Shown: positions 23,814 to 35,870, numbered from the stretch's first letter. The stretch is DNA of 64,000 nt from Metarhizium brunneum (GCF_013426205.1 NC_089424.1:2418001-2482000), one strand, 5' to 3'. Notes: generated by a model not told the origin, from the sequence alone. Program-made: numbers and translations.

Positions 23814-26783
23814 CTAACTCTTCGCTTCCAGCTCTCGCTCTCGCTCTCGCTCTCTGAACGACCGGTGATTGTTGTGATGGTGGTGATGATAATGGTCGTC
23901 TCGTGCCCGGTTGTCGTAGTCATCCGCTTGATCTCTCCGATGGTGTCGTTGCCTTTCACCTTCACGTTCAGACTCTCGATCCCGCTCTCGCTGACGATCC
24001 CTCTCCCTCTCTCGATCACGGTCTCTGTCACGATTCTTGTGGCGTTCCTTCTCATCACTCTCTTCTTCACTTTCACGGCGTCGGCGGTGGCGATGATGAC
24101 GCTCTTCGTCTTCCTCGCCAGCTTCGTCACGCATAGTATCACGCTCCCTTCCATAATCATTGTCCCCTTCTTTTTTTCCCTCAATCTTGGTACGGCGTCG
24201 CTCTGCAGTTTTCAGTTAGCACCAAACCTGACATCACAGCTGCAAAGGTTACTGCTTACCTCTCAATACCTGTGTTGCTGCGGCATAAGCCTGAATCTCC
24301 TCTTTGCTCAAGACTCGCAGCACGATGACAAAGTCATCGCGAACTTCAAATCTTTCCTTTCCAATGGTCAGTGCCTCGGGATTGACAATCTTGCGATTGA
24401 TCTTGGTCCACCTCGCCCCTGGAGGGGCGTCCTTCAGTTTCTTGTCCTCTTTGTGGGGGGCCACACCCTCACGAACTGGGTTAGCTTCTTCTGGGAAGCT
24501 AGCTTTCGGCTGCTTCAGGATGCCTTTCAAAGGCTTGCCTTCGGATTTGTCCTTCGGAGGTGACACAACACGGACTTGCTTCCCTTCAGCTTCAGGAACA
24601 ACGAGTTCTCGACCGCGAGATTCTTCGCTGGACTTTTCTTGAGAGGGTTCCCGGGATGAGCCAGCAGCGGCTTGCTCTTTTGATGGAGATGGAGAGCGGG
24701 CTCGTGGCTTCTCTGGCTTCTCTGCCAAAGCTGGTCGTTCAACCTCTTTCTCTTGCCGTTTATTGGACATCTCCATCGAGGCTAGCTGCTCCTTAAGCTG
24801 TTTCAAATCAGAGGCGTCATTAGGGTTGAATGCCTGGGAAGCACGACCTCGTCGAGGGGGTCTGTTCGTATCATCGGAATCCGATCCCGAGGCTCTTACA
24901 GGTTCTCTGATCGTTCGGGTATCTGCGTCAGGTCGACGCCGCTCGAAGCTGCCACCATCTCTAGGTTCTTCCCTCATGGACTCCTTGTCTCGCAAACTAT
25001 CCCTTACAGACTCCCTCACTGGATCTCTCTCACGAATTGGCGCAGGCTCCCGAACTAGTTCCTTTGGCACGAAGACATCCCTTTCAGACGCTGGCGGCCT
25101 CTCTTTCGTAGTAGGATTTCGTTCCTGGAGTGGCTCTTTCTCCCGTAATGATTCCCGTTCTCGAGTCCCCTCTTTCCCTCCCATTGGCTTACTGGCTCTT
25201 TCAAGGGACTGGCGAGCATCTTGCTCTACGATAACTTCTTTGTGAATTTCGCGATCCTCTGGAGGACTACGGCGTCTCTTTTCACCAGGAGCTCCTGGGT
25301 CTTTCTTCTCCCCTGATTTGGTTGAAGCTACAAGGCTAGCAGCAGTTGCCGCGGCACCGAGTCCGCCAGTGAGCGTCTCACGAGTCCGTGACCGTTCCTG
25401 ATCTTGGTTCTCTTCACCTCTTTTAGTCTGTCTCCGATCTCTTCGATCATCCGTAGGATCCTGGCGACTCCAACGTCGACCTTCTCTGTCTTTATCTGAA
25501 CCGTATGACACTTCTTCGTCAGATCTCTTTCTTTGGTCGTCAAGTCGTGATTCACGGCGGCGCTCCTTGATTTCCTCTGGGTGGTTTAGAACGTCTGTGC
25601 GAATTCCAAAACCTCGTGATGTGACGCTCTCATCATAGAACCGAGGAGGCTCAGAGCGGCGATCAAAATCTCGGTCGCGCATGGCACGCATGACACGCTC
25701 ATCTTCTCGACTTCGATATAACTCGTCATGATGCGACGACCGGAGTCCAGCATCCTGGTGAAGCGACAAGGGTCGCGGTCTCCTGACGCTGCCGGAGCTT
25801 CCAGGTATTTCGAGTAGCGATGCGGCACTGGTGGGTGAGGGGGGGACTGGCGCAGCTGGAGGCGCATCCCTAGAATCATACGCCCGATTGATCTTATCAA
25901 AACCACGAGTTGAAGGCGGTGGTCCAGGTCGTCCGTCGTGTTGCCTGCTACTGGGACCATTAGGGGGTCGATTGAGGTCATGGCTGGTGTTGATATTAAG
26001 ATTCCTCCTATCTAAATCGTAATTGACGTTTGGACGGTAGTATCCCGCATCAAAACTGTCATGTCGATCATGCCGCCTAGAGCGGCTTGGCTTAGATTGA
26101 TCCAAGTCGTATTTGACGAGCTCGCCGGCGTTGGTGTACTGATATCCGTCGTCCCCATAATCGATGGCCGCGGTACTATGTCTTGGGTCACTCGGATAAA
26201 CAACTGAAGGTCGAGAATTACGATAAGCTTCGATGTCGCGCGAGCTCAAGTGACTGTCAGCCCTATCTCTATATCTGCCAAAATCCTCGCTCGGGGAAGG
26301 CGCATGATATGAACGAGAAGCTGTATTGCGAGAACGCAAAGACGAGGCAGGCTGTGAGTAAACTTGCCCGTCAGAGGCACGGTATTCGTCTCGAACAGGA
26401 CTCCCGGATCGTGCATTGCCAGAGTGAGACGAAGAACCATGAGATCGATCCAACTGCGTTGTAGTTATTATCACTGGGGGCCTTGAAGTCGAGTCCAGCG
26501 TTGAGCGACGCGTCCTGCTGCCGTCTCTAGTCCTAGAATTGCCTCTTGGGTCCTGGGTGATAGCATATGTTCTTGTAGTTGTAGGAACTCCCGAGGCGGT
26601 CGTGGAAGTAGAGTAGCCTCTCGGAGTAATATAGTGTCTTTGGCTGGCAGACGGTACGACATGCATGTCTCCGGCATACATAGAGCTGTATCCTACACTG
26701 GTCGGCATAGAAGCTCTGGCAGGGTTGAAGGTAGGAGACCGACCCGACGACGTGGGAACATAACCAATGTACCGATCCGACAT
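23814..26783 (-). CDS. DUF8035 domain protein with Arg/Asp/Glu-rich tail
   Basis: Two exons, 26783-24260 and 24202-23814, give 970 residues; the 57-nt intron has a GTAAGC donor and CTGCAG acceptor and restores the frame exactly. The start is the first true ATG (MSDRYIGYV); the frame runs open a little further upstream without one. The N-terminal half is Ser/Thr/Tyr/Arg-rich and disordered, and the middle is charged with many RE/RD pairs. Near residues 790-845 there is a compact conserved block (GARWTKINRKIVNPEAL..KERFEVRDDFVIVLRVL) that I recognise as DUF8035, a fungal domain without a known function. The second exon is almost purely R, D, E and H, with repeated RE and RD dipeptides and a His run. 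Such tails suggest RNA or protein scaffolding, but that is inference. Confidence 0.86.
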
Positions 26784-29700
26784 GTTTGACGAGCCTCGTG
26801 AGAGTCTTGGAAGAGGTGGCAATCAATAGGTGATGGTGCCTCTCAACACCGCACTCGCTTTGCTGGAAGATGATTTCTGGCCTGCAAATTCACCTAGACA
26901 CCAGCCTAGACCAAAATTCTGAAGCGTTGGTGAAGATGATGGCTGCGGTGAGGGGTTGTCAAATTGTCCACAGCGCCTCGACCACCCCCGCCCTACGGCG
27001 GCTTGTCAATCTTCAAAAGAAAGACCAAGTGCTGACAGATCAGCGGACAGCCTCGGAGGAATGCCGATGAACGTAATGGCTGTGCAGAAGAAGGGTTCGC
27101 CGGTTGGCCTTGGCGTATGAGCCAAGGCTATTGAAAATATGTATCTGAAGATTTTCTGACAAATCAATTGCCAACGAACTGCTCTAGAAGACCGAGTTTG
27201 GTAAATTGTAGGATTGACGACTTGCTGGGATAGTTTCTCTAGCATACGCTTGTTGCAATTAGAAAATAGTCGAAAGGATGACGGGTCGCTTCTTGCTTCG
27301 CCTGATATGGAGACCAGCGGCAAAAGCGAAGATTAAAAGAGAAAGTCCCCAATGCTCAATAATGTGGGTCTCTGTGCTCATGGATGTGTCAGTGCAAAAT
27401 GAGTGCTGTCTGTCGAAGACTGCGGAATGACGATTGTCGCCAGGGTCACCGCCACTCTAATCGGCGTTTGGTGTTGGTGGGAACGGGCAAAGGACTTGAA
27501 CAATGGCACCCGACATACGTCACTTGCCCAGAGACCAATTGGGCTCCGCCCGAATGAGCAGAGATTGCTCGAAAGGCCGGAACTTTGCGACGACTCGCTA
27601 GTTTCCAACTGGAGACTGTCACTTGGGTTTTCAGCCCGTCAGATCCCGTCGGGCCGTGCTCAGTGGCGTACTGCTGGATTGTTCAACGCCGTTATGGAGC
27701 CGTTCAACGTCGTCCGCTCCCTCAACTAAAGTGCCAGTGGGGGGATGAGGTTCGAGCTGTAAGGTCTGGGTTAGAATTTTGGCAACTGGGAGGAGGCTCA
27801 TGGGCGGCGTGTTACATACCGCTCGCTCGCAGAGGCAAGTTGAAACTTTCACAATTATTAGCGGCCTCGGTGCCTAGGTATGTTCTTAGTGCCACGCAGC
27901 AATGTCTCGCCTTCTGCCACAACTCCCAAATTTTAGTTAGTGCGCCTAATCAAAGCTGCAACTTTGACCACAGCCAAAAGCAACTAGACGATGACCCTTG
28001 TCCACCGTCTGACCAGACTGTCGGCGCAACAAACCAGAAACCCTGCTGGGGGGCAGGAGGGTGTGGGTGGCTTCCTCTGCGACTCGCCCGTCGATGAGCT
28101 GGTGCCCTGTTCTGAAGCATCAGACAAACGTTAGTCATTGCTATCAGCATTATTATGCTGTGACGTCGTTGCCACTCGTACCAGAACCAGAATTGAAGAC
28201 TGCGCCCTTGTCTAGGGGTCTGGGCAACGTGCTTAGGTCGAAGGTATTCGCCACCCAGGTATCAGTCATCCATTAGCTTGGAGAAACGACCAATGCTCTC
28301 TTGTCTGCAACGTGCAATCAGAACAGAGACTGAATTAGCACCAGTTCGCAGGACCTAATGCCGTTGACCCTGTATCGACTGCAAGACGGTGGAGCTCCAG
28401 GTTTTGTTGCAGCGTTCAATGTTGTGTTGCCGGTCCTGCCGGAATGCAGCTAGTGGACTGCCGTGGCTCGCAGTGAATTGAGGCTTAGCTAATTCTCAGG
28501 ACACGCGAGAACAGATTGCCGCCCAAAAGGGCAAGAAATGACTGGAAAGCAAAGCCAGCGGCAGAGGTATCTGGGGGGGATGCTGTCAAGGAGATTCTCC
28601 GCATCCATGCGACAAGAAGAGGAAAGAAAACAACCAGACTGGCTCAATGCGACAGACCTGGACCGTCGACCTTTATCATGGGCAGGAGCAACGCAACAAG
28701 CTTGATCCCTTCACACTTCTCCACGTCCTCGTCTCCCACTCGTGGTCCATAACATGCACCACCAAAGAAGAAAAAAAGGCACATTGCGGCCCAACCAGCC
28801 AATGTCCGGGGCATTGAATCAGGTCCTTGTTCATCCGTCATCATCTGGGAGAGTCTCAGTCATCCAGCGGCGACTATTATATCTGCAGGCCTTTATTACA
28901 CCATTATTACACAACTTTGCCGGGACTGTTGACACTGCTGGAAATCTGCTACTTCACCCACCTCGAGGACTCCGCTCACACGCCATGTAAGATGCCCTCG
29001 TAGGTACATAAGCGATGGGTTGGGCAGCCACGCCCTTCCCTCGCCCGACACAGCCTACGACCTGCTTTCCTGGTATGCCTGCCTTGGAACAGAGTAAGTA
29101 ATCAGTAATCCTGGTAGTCCAAGGTATGGGCTGATTTGTCTCTCGATATGCAAGTCTAAACTGCTCCGCAAATGGGTCAAGATCGTCGTCCTCGCGAACC
29201 ACATGTCAATCGAAAGAGGCGTTCGTTCTGGATCGGGCATCAACAAGTACAAGATCGAAACTAGCCGTAGTTCACACGTACCTGCATACGCTAGATTCCG
29301 AGGTCTTAGGTAAACATCTACCTCGAACTACTTGAGCTATTGTCGGGCTGAGTGGGCGTGGCAACAGGCACAGATACATGGTCCTGATATCTTCATTGCA
29401 CAACCTCAAAATCACGGAAGCTGACCCATTCATCCTGAGCTAGCAGCATATATTGGCGTATTGTAACAATGGTGGGCCTTGAGCATAGGGCATCCATTGC
29501 AACCCACACGTCTCAACCCATGATCCTGGGGAGGATGCCTAAAGTGACAAATTAATTAGGCTAATGGGATACAGCATCAATTACAAGTTTGAATAAACAA
29601 GAGAGAAACATGACTTGATTGCCCGAAACGCTGGCGTCAACAAACTCAGCACCGAAATGCCAAGTTGAAACACGCAAGGCCATCTTGCAACCGAGGGGCA

Positions 29701-30956
29701 AAGTATCATAGCTCATTTGATCAGACACTCTTCGAGAATATTGTCATAAAATCGAACTGGGTGGGGCAATAGCAATTGCCTGCCTTCCCGACAAATGTTT
29801 CTGATCTCACAAGGCATCCTCATATCGCGCAAGAAATAATCCGCATTGATTAATGCGGAAATTTGAGTGCACACACATACATCTATGCGTATACATATAT
29901 CGTGAATGGTTGTGTTGACCAGGATCCGTTGCGGCATCACTGTTCCGCGATCCGCGAGCATAGTCTTGACGAATGCTCAGTGTTCGATGTCCGGGAACAC
30001 ATTAACGAACCCCTGAAGCATTTGCGCCCTCTAGGAAAGCCATGCAGAATCAAGGAAGACAAAATATCAAAAGCGACAAACTTGACGCGCTGTAGCCGCT
30101 GCAGCCGCATTATATCCTGCATGCGCGTAGCCCCATGTGAAATACCAGCTACTAAACCGCACACACGGCAAGGTAATAATGCTTATGCTCCTCTCCAAAC
30201 GTTCAAGAAGACCCTTTTCGGGGTCTGTCGGCTAAATTCAAGCCTGCAGTCCTTTTGATGCATCTCGGATTGCTACATTCGGCTCATTTAGGTTTGTGTA
30301 TCTGAAGTGCTACGAGTATCACACCAGCAGGGCCTGACTCCATCCCATTACCATGCAGATGGCCCTCGAGCATGAATTATCTCCGCTCAGCAGAGATAAA
30401 CAACGCCATTTTCCCATGTGAATCCGTCCAGCAAAATCCGATGCCTTGGGCGAAGGGGTGTGCCGTCAGTCAGCCGCAATATCAGGCTACAGCTGCCCAC
30501 TCAGAAGTCAGAACTGCCTAATCACATATTGAAAGCCACTTTTTCATGTCCTTCCTTTTGTTTCCTTCTCCAGAAAGTCTACTGAATGTCCGATATTGTA
30601 TGTCTGCTTCTCCCGTTCATACTTCTGGCGAAGCAACTGCAAAGGTTAACATATTATGGATAAAGGCTCATTTGGTACTCATAAGAGGAAAGGAGAACGT
30701 ATAAATTGAGACCTCTTAAGTACATTTTCACAAGTCATCATGCACGGTTGACCTCGGAGGCGAGGAGCCCGTTTAGAAGCAACAGTTTCTTGTGTCTTCG
30801 AGCGCAGCTGTTCTGGCTCGCGTCCCCAGCTAACTCATCGAGCCTGCCTCGCAACTTGGAAAATTTACCAGACCGAATCATACATCGTAAATAAAGCAAG
30901 TCCTAGAATCTGCCCATCCCGTTCATAAGCCCCTCCCCCCCAGCATGGTGGCTGGA
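26784..30956. other. Gene-free stretch between the DUF8035 and bleomycin hydrolase genes
   Basis: No gene can be supported in these 4.2 kb. Openings are short and unrecognisable on both strands. The left end should hold the DUF8035 promoter and the right end the 3' untranslated region of the bleomycin hydrolase gene. Confidence 0.6.
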
Positions 30957-32538
30957 TCAAGCCAAAGAACCCATAGGATCCCACAACGGCAAGACCGTCG
31001 GCTCCTGTTCAGCTACGTCTCTGACTTCCTTGCTCAAGAACTTGCGGTCAACAACGGCCTGATAAACAAACTCGTCCATCCACTCATCCGTCATGACAAA
31101 CCACCCTTTATCGCCTACATTGTCTGTACCCCAACTATTCTGCACTCTCCAGCGCACAGGTTGCGCCGTCTTCTCGTCCAAATGCACGGCCGTCAAAACC
31201 ATGGCATGCGTCATCAGACTCTCACCCGCCCGCAACCTCTCCTCCTTGGTCATGCCGAGTAGATCCGTGCCAATGCCAACTTCGTAGTCAAAGACATGAA
31301 GGTCCATGACTCCGGAGGTCTTGTCGCTGAATTTACCCACATCGCAGCCAAAAAAGACGGGTATCCCGGCCTTGATCATCTTCACGCAGCCTTCCTTGAG
31401 GGTCTTCATGTCGACGTTGATGTAGGTAACGTCACGGCCGCCGACAATGTTGCCCAGCCTGTCGACAGTGAGGAGGGTCATGAGGTCGTTGCGAGGGTCG
31501 TTGACGAGCGAGACCAGGTCTGAGATGGTAGTAGAGGTGATCTGGAAGTTTGAGCTGCTGATGTTCTTGGCAAAGTCCTTGGGAGTGACGGTCAGGGAGT
31601 GGACCTTGTTGTCCTTGTCGGCGTATGTCCATGTGAACTCCTGCGTGGGATTTGGCGTAGGTCCAAGGAGGAGGGTGATGATTTTCTGGACCTCCTGCAT
31701 GTAGATGATCTTCATGGCGGAAATGACGCCCGGTGCCTGGCCGGCAGCAATTGCATTGCGCAAGTTCAGAGCATACTCGCGGAGCTTGGTCTTGAGGACG
31801 GTGTTGAGAACGCCCGAGTTTTGGGCGTTCCAGCTGTCCGGGTACAATGTTTGAGGAACAAGGCCGTACTTGTCAACCAAGTTGTACACCATGTCCCACT
31901 GGCCACCGTCGGAAATGAGATCATCCAGAAGCCTCTGGACGACACGGCCGTCCAGGTCCTCTCCAGAGGTGTCAATGATTTGCTCGAGGAACCAGTTCGA
32001 CTTCTCAAGCTTGTCATAGTAGTAGAGGTAGTTCTGGGACAACTCAAACGACTCGAGGTTGTACCTCTTCATGATAGCCACGCGGAACACATTGGTAGAA
32101 GCAAACAGCCAGCATCGACCACTCGAGCGCTGGTTCGTAATAGGCGCGCCCTCAAAGGGAATCTTTGTATTGAAAACGTGCTGATTAGCAATCTTGGAAG
32201 CCTGCGAGGTCAGAACCGTCCGCGGGTTGGCCGAACTCAACGCCGAGAGAGCAAGCCTGCCAGAATAGACAGCAGCTTAGTAAATAAAACGTCTTAAAAT
32301 GAGATATGTATCGCTTCCTCACATGTACGAACCTGTTTCGGGGGTCCTCCAAAATCGTCGAAGGCAACAGAGACACTGCATCCAACGGCAGAGGCTCTGC
32401 ATCACGGATCAACTTGCCGCTCTTCTCATTCACCTCGCCAGAGATGCTGTTCTCTTGGAGATTCATCTTGCGCAGACGATCAACCATGACCTTGTCATGC
32501 GCTCGAGACGCAGACGCTTTTGACTGCTGGCCGCCCAT
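30957..32538 (-). CDS. BLH1: Bleomycin hydrolase / cysteine proteinase 1 (peptidase C1B)
   Basis: Two exons, 32538-32333 and 32256-30957, give 501 residues. The 76-nt intron has donor GTTCGT, branch-like TACTAAG and acceptor GGCAG, and joins ...PRNR to LALSALSSANP in frame. The papain-fold catalytic residues are all present: Cys117 in GRCWLFAS, His419 in THAMVLTAVH and Asn442 in QNSWGTD. The C-terminus ends in the family's conserved WDPMGSLA; in yeast the C-terminal arm sits in the active site and turns the hexamer into an aminopeptidase. This neutral cysteine aminopeptidase acts in the cytosol, trims peptides, and detoxifies bleomycin and homocysteine thiolactone. The first 30 residues (MGGQQSKASASRAHD...) begin with MG, so an N-myristoylated or alternatively targeted form is possible (inference). 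No missing residues or frameshifts are seen. Confidence 0.97.
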
Positions 32539-32660
32539 GGTTGTTATGCTAGCTTGTGTGTACAGTATGAGCCTACACGGCGACTCGACTTTGTAACCAG
32601 ACGGTCAAGTAACAGTGTCCCAGCATACGCCGCAAAAGGGGAGGAACAACTAGTAATTGA

Positions 32661-32702
32661 AGTAAAAGTAAAAGTAAAAGAGAAATAGAAATAGAAATAG
32701 AG
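32661..32702. repeat. AGTAAA / AGAAAT simple repeat in the bleomycin hydrolase promoter
   Basis: Three AGTAAA-type units are followed by three AGAAAT-type units, all purine plus T on the + strand. Seen from the bleomycin hydrolase gene this is a TTTACT/ATTTCT pyrimidine-rich tract about 120-165 bp before the start codon, a typical place for fungal core promoters. Confidence 0.75.
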
Positions 32703-33686
32703 GGGGAGAGCCGAACGTCGGAACAGGTGCCATTAAGGTAACCTCTTCGACCACTCGTGCCGAACGGCTGTCACGCGCAACCTCCTCCTCCAGCAAGGTG
32801 CTAAGATAAGACACCCCATGTCAGCAGTGCCACCCGTGCCACCCTGTTTCGCGATGGAGCCATGGCCAGGCGAATGGCAGCGTCTTCCTGAGGATTATAG
32901 ACATCTCGACATACAATAGCAGGGTCGAAGGACCACGGTCCTGGGACAAAGCCTCCAGACAACTTCACAACCACCCTGTATCACTATCCAGATATGCAGA
33001 GGACGATCTAAACAAGGCGCAACATGTCACTCCGCATGAGCATCAAAGGGAAGGATCCAGTACCCGGCAAGGCGAGACAGCTTCCCATGCAGGTTAAGAC
33101 GGCTGAAGAGTCTCTCCACAACCCGCCACATCCAAACTCCAAAGGTCTCTCCCTACCAGCACCTTGATGGCTCAAAACTACCTCGCGGCATACTGCATCC
33201 ATTCCACAAAGAGTCACGACATACCTCGACATTTGCACGTCAGCTCGCCGGACTACTCCAAATATTCAGACATGTAGACAAATCTAGGGACCCTCAGCAC
33301 TACGCATGGCACAATGCTGCAGGCCTCGCAATAGTCTCACCATAGTGCATCAGGGTAGGCACATCCCGAGGATGCAATCAGTATTTTGAGGGACGCCGTA
33401 CAGCCCGACCTGCACCTGATAAGCATGATCAGTCTCTCTCTCTTCGAAAAAAGAAAAAAAAAACATCCCGTGCCGATAATCTATATCAGGGGACCCGGTC
33501 GTGGATTCCTCCCTCTCTTGAGCCAGAAACTCGAGTCGGCATACAGCTTGCGACACAACATATATATGTATGCTGACAGAACGCTCGCCGAGTAGGATGG
33601 AAGGCAATTCAGGTGGCCAAAGTCATCGATACGTGATTGAGAACAAACGACTAACCGTTGGCAACAAAGTGGCTCGTCCACTTAGT

Positions 33687-33726
33687 CGCTGACGCGCTGA
33701 CGCGCTGACGCGCTGACGCGCTGACG
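33687..33726. repeat. Five perfect tandem copies of the octamer CGCTGACG
   Basis: Exactly five uninterrupted 8-bp units occupy 33687-33726. The array is in intergenic DNA between the 3' end of HEX1 and the 5' side of bleomycin hydrolase. Perfect identity suggests recent expansion; no protein or RNA is evident. Confidence 0.95.
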
Positions 33727-34125
33727 GGTACTCATCTACAGATACACACTTCCCCTCGAAGCTTCGTCTACCCAGCTATTGATTGGCCGTTCCACCATGT
33801 CAGCAGATGGGATAATAGTTGTAAAGTTTCCTTACTTCGACAATCAACCAGTCATATCCAGACATACCGGTTAGATATTAATTGACTTCTTCATTGGTCC
33901 ATGTACAGGAACGTCCTATCTACCTAGATTCTCTCGACGACTCCAATGCCTGACAATTTGTTCCATCCAAAACCATGTGCAAAAAATATCAGGTATGCTG
34001 CAATTTCTACAATCCAATGACCTCAAATTTCACAAGCGCCAGTACAATGTTTGCTTGGCTGCATTGCCATGGCTCGTCAAAGGAGCGTCGACGGTTCTTC
34101 AAAAACTACACCTAAGAAAACTGAT

Positions 34126-34827
34126 TTACAGGCGAGAGCCGTGAATGACCTTCATGTCGACGGCGAGCTCACGGCCGCTGTCGTTGAGGACAAGGACACG
34201 GACACTGCCACGGCCCGACTCGAAAGCAGTCGACAGGCGAGCCCACAGGTTGGACTGATCAATGACAGGCAGGCTCTGCTTGACATCGCCAGTCTCAGTC
34301 ATGGCAACAATGTGGCCACCCTGCATGTCCAGGACACGGTACTGCTTGAAGACGGGACCGAGCATGGTCTGAACAATGACGCTTGGAGCGGGGTTGGAGA
34401 CGAAGGAGGACTCCTCGTGCAACTGCTTGGTGAACAGGTCGACACCGAGGTATCGGTACTGGCCAGTGGCATTTGAGGTCGAAATGCGGATGACCTGGCA
34501 AGGGCGGCCCTGGAGCATCAAGAAGTCGCCGAGGCGGATGTGGTGGCAGGGAATGGTGACGGTGTTGGGCACATAGGAGCCACCAGACTGGACCGGGCGA
34601 GGGCGGGTCCCGGTCACCCGAATGTCCTCCTTGATGTCCACGTCGACGTCGACGTGGTCATGGTGGTGGTGGTGAGGGTGCGCAATCTTGTCGGCAAGCT
34701 TGTGGATGCCCTGGCGGAAGGAGTGGTAGTGACCTGAAGCTTCATTAGCGACTTGTACTTTGGAGATGCCACAATTGTGGACAGGGTGGCAGACAGCCAA
34801 CATACCGTCCTCGTCGTAGTAACCCAT
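34126..34827 (-). CDS. HEX1: Woronin body major protein HEX1, short form
   Basis: HEX1 self-assembles into the crystalline core of Woronin bodies, peroxisome-derived organelles that plug septal pores after wounding. Exons 34827-34806 and 34733-34126 give 209 residues; the 72-nt intron has donor GTATGT, branch GCTAATG and acceptor TTCAG. The start MGYYDEDG corresponds to the start I recall for the Neurospora protein. A His/Asp-rich linker (HPHHHHHDHVDVDVD) precedes the conserved eIF5A-like double beta-barrel, beginning NTVTIPCHHIRLGDFLML and including LGVDLFTKQLHEESSFVSNP. The C-terminus is SRL, a canonical peroxisomal targeting signal 1. The intron length is a multiple of three and has no in-frame stop, so a retained-intron product would insert 24 residues. 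An open coding extension lies upstream and is described separately. Confidence 0.97.
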   Translation of the reverse strand: MGYYDEDGMLAVCHPVHNCGISKVQVANEASGHYHSFRQGIHKLADKIAHPHHHHHDHVDVDVDIKEDIRVTGTRPRPVQSGGSYVPNTVTIPCHHIRLGDFLMLQGRPCQVIRISTSNATGQYRYLGVDLFTKQLHEESSFVSNPAPSVIVQTMLGPVFKQYRVLDMQGGHIVAMTETGDVKQSLPVIDQSNLWARLSTAFESGRGSVRVLVLNDSGRELAVDMKVIHGSRL

Positions 34828-35870
34828 GTTGGACTTTTGTTGTGCTTGGCTGAAGCGAGCAGGCTCAACGGTCTCGTCAGAGAACTTGACTTGCTGGTGA
34901 ACAGAAGTCTGAACAGGTCGTTCTTCAACGGTGTACTGATTGACACGGACGTCCTCGGTCTGGTGGTACTGAGGGCGAGTAGGAGCGTCTACGGTGGTGT
35001 GATAGACGGGGCGGAAGCGTTCACGATATTCACGCTCAGCAACGTCAATGGGGGAAGAGTAAGGCTGTTGGTGAGTGTCGATCTCAATACGAGTGTCGGT
35101 GTACTCAGTACGTCCTGGTCTGGAAGGATCAGAGTTAGCTGAAAAGATTTGTGTTTTGGTTGGATGTGGCCAGTAGTTTCTATGTCAACAAAGCTTTTGT
35201 GGTAACCGAATGCCCCTGACCTGGGGGGGTATGGGGCGTATATGAAGACCCCCTGCAGAAGCAATGCGTGTCCGATTCGAGGCCTAGAACGGGGCCTCTT
35301 TCGTCACACCGCATTATTCTGTCACTTCTGGGCGGAAAGGGTGGGAATTGGTGACCACGGGCGTTGCGCTCGCGGCACGCAGGATCAGAGAAGGGTCGTT
35401 CCCCGAGCCGCAGACTGGAGAGAGGGGAGGGGAGCAGATGTCGAGGATGCGGCAACATGTGAAGCAGCAGGTCGAGAGCCACACGCAGAATTGGAGATGA
35501 AAAAGAAATCAGAAGAAAAAAAAAAATCTCACCGGAAGTCTTCCTTCACGAATTGCTCCTGCTGGAAACCGGGACGGCGGTGACGCTCTTCGCTGAAACG
35601 GACCTCTTCTTCGCTGAAGCGGTGCTCGCGGTGCTCGCGGTGCTCTCCACGCGGGGGAAGATCGACGTGGGCAGAGTAAGAAGAGTATTGATCTTGCCGT
35701 CCGGCTGGCTCCTGCCTCTGAGGGAGCTTGACGTCAACCTCTTCGTGAGTCTGGACGGCGGTTTGCGACTCGCTGTCCCGATAAGTCGAGGGGAAGATGC
35801 TGAAAGGGACGGGGACGCGGGCTTCAAAGTCCAGATTGGCGACTTTTGCTGGCGCGAGAGAATCGGCTTC
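34828..35870 (-). CDS. HEX1 upstream in-frame coding extension (long-form N-terminus, 5' end unresolved)
   Basis: The HEX1 frame stays open upstream of its Met through 35119-34828, then across a 413-nt intron (35532-35120, donor GTGAGA, acceptor TTCCAG) into 35870-35533, adding about 210 codons. The translation looks genuine: charged and Gln/Arg/Glu-rich, with PVPFSIFPSTYRDSESQT, an EHR triplet repeat from a 9-bp tandem repeat at about 35626-35652, and VNQYTVEERPVQTSVHQQVKF leading straight into MGYYDED. Phases match exactly at the junction. A TGA lies at 35873-35871 and no ATG is found in the extension, so a further 5' exon would be needed. I recall alternative splicing of hex1 being reported in other ascomycetes, and this would fit a long isoform. 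Otherwise the stretch is a long leader. Confidence 0.6.

Larger units (their letters stand above)
32539..34125. other. Intergenic stretch between bleomycin hydrolase and HEX1
   Basis: No gene seen. Upstream of bleomycin hydrolase is an A/G-rich stretch at 32661-32702 made of AGTAAA and AGAAAT units, which reads as a pyrimidine tract on the gene's own strand. A perfect five-copy tandem octamer lies at 33687-33726. The right end should hold the HEX1 3' untranslated region. Confidence 0.6.

Noticed and set aside
26784..26822. Thirteen-codon upstream extension of the DUF8035 frame
   Set aside because: It would begin at a TTG codon; the first ATG is at 26783.
28516..28752. A 78-codon opening starting MPPKRARND
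   Set aside because: The basic start resembles some nuclear or transposase proteins, but nothing after it is recognisable and it cannot be extended.
31599..32297. A 232-codon opening antisense to bleomycin hydrolase
   Set aside because: It mirrors a conserved enzyme exon on the other strand, and the Val/Leu-rich translation is typical of an antisense shadow.
33687..33726. Tandem octamers considered as a CRISPR array
   Set aside because: There are no spacers, the unit is 8 bp, and the DNA is fungal nuclear.
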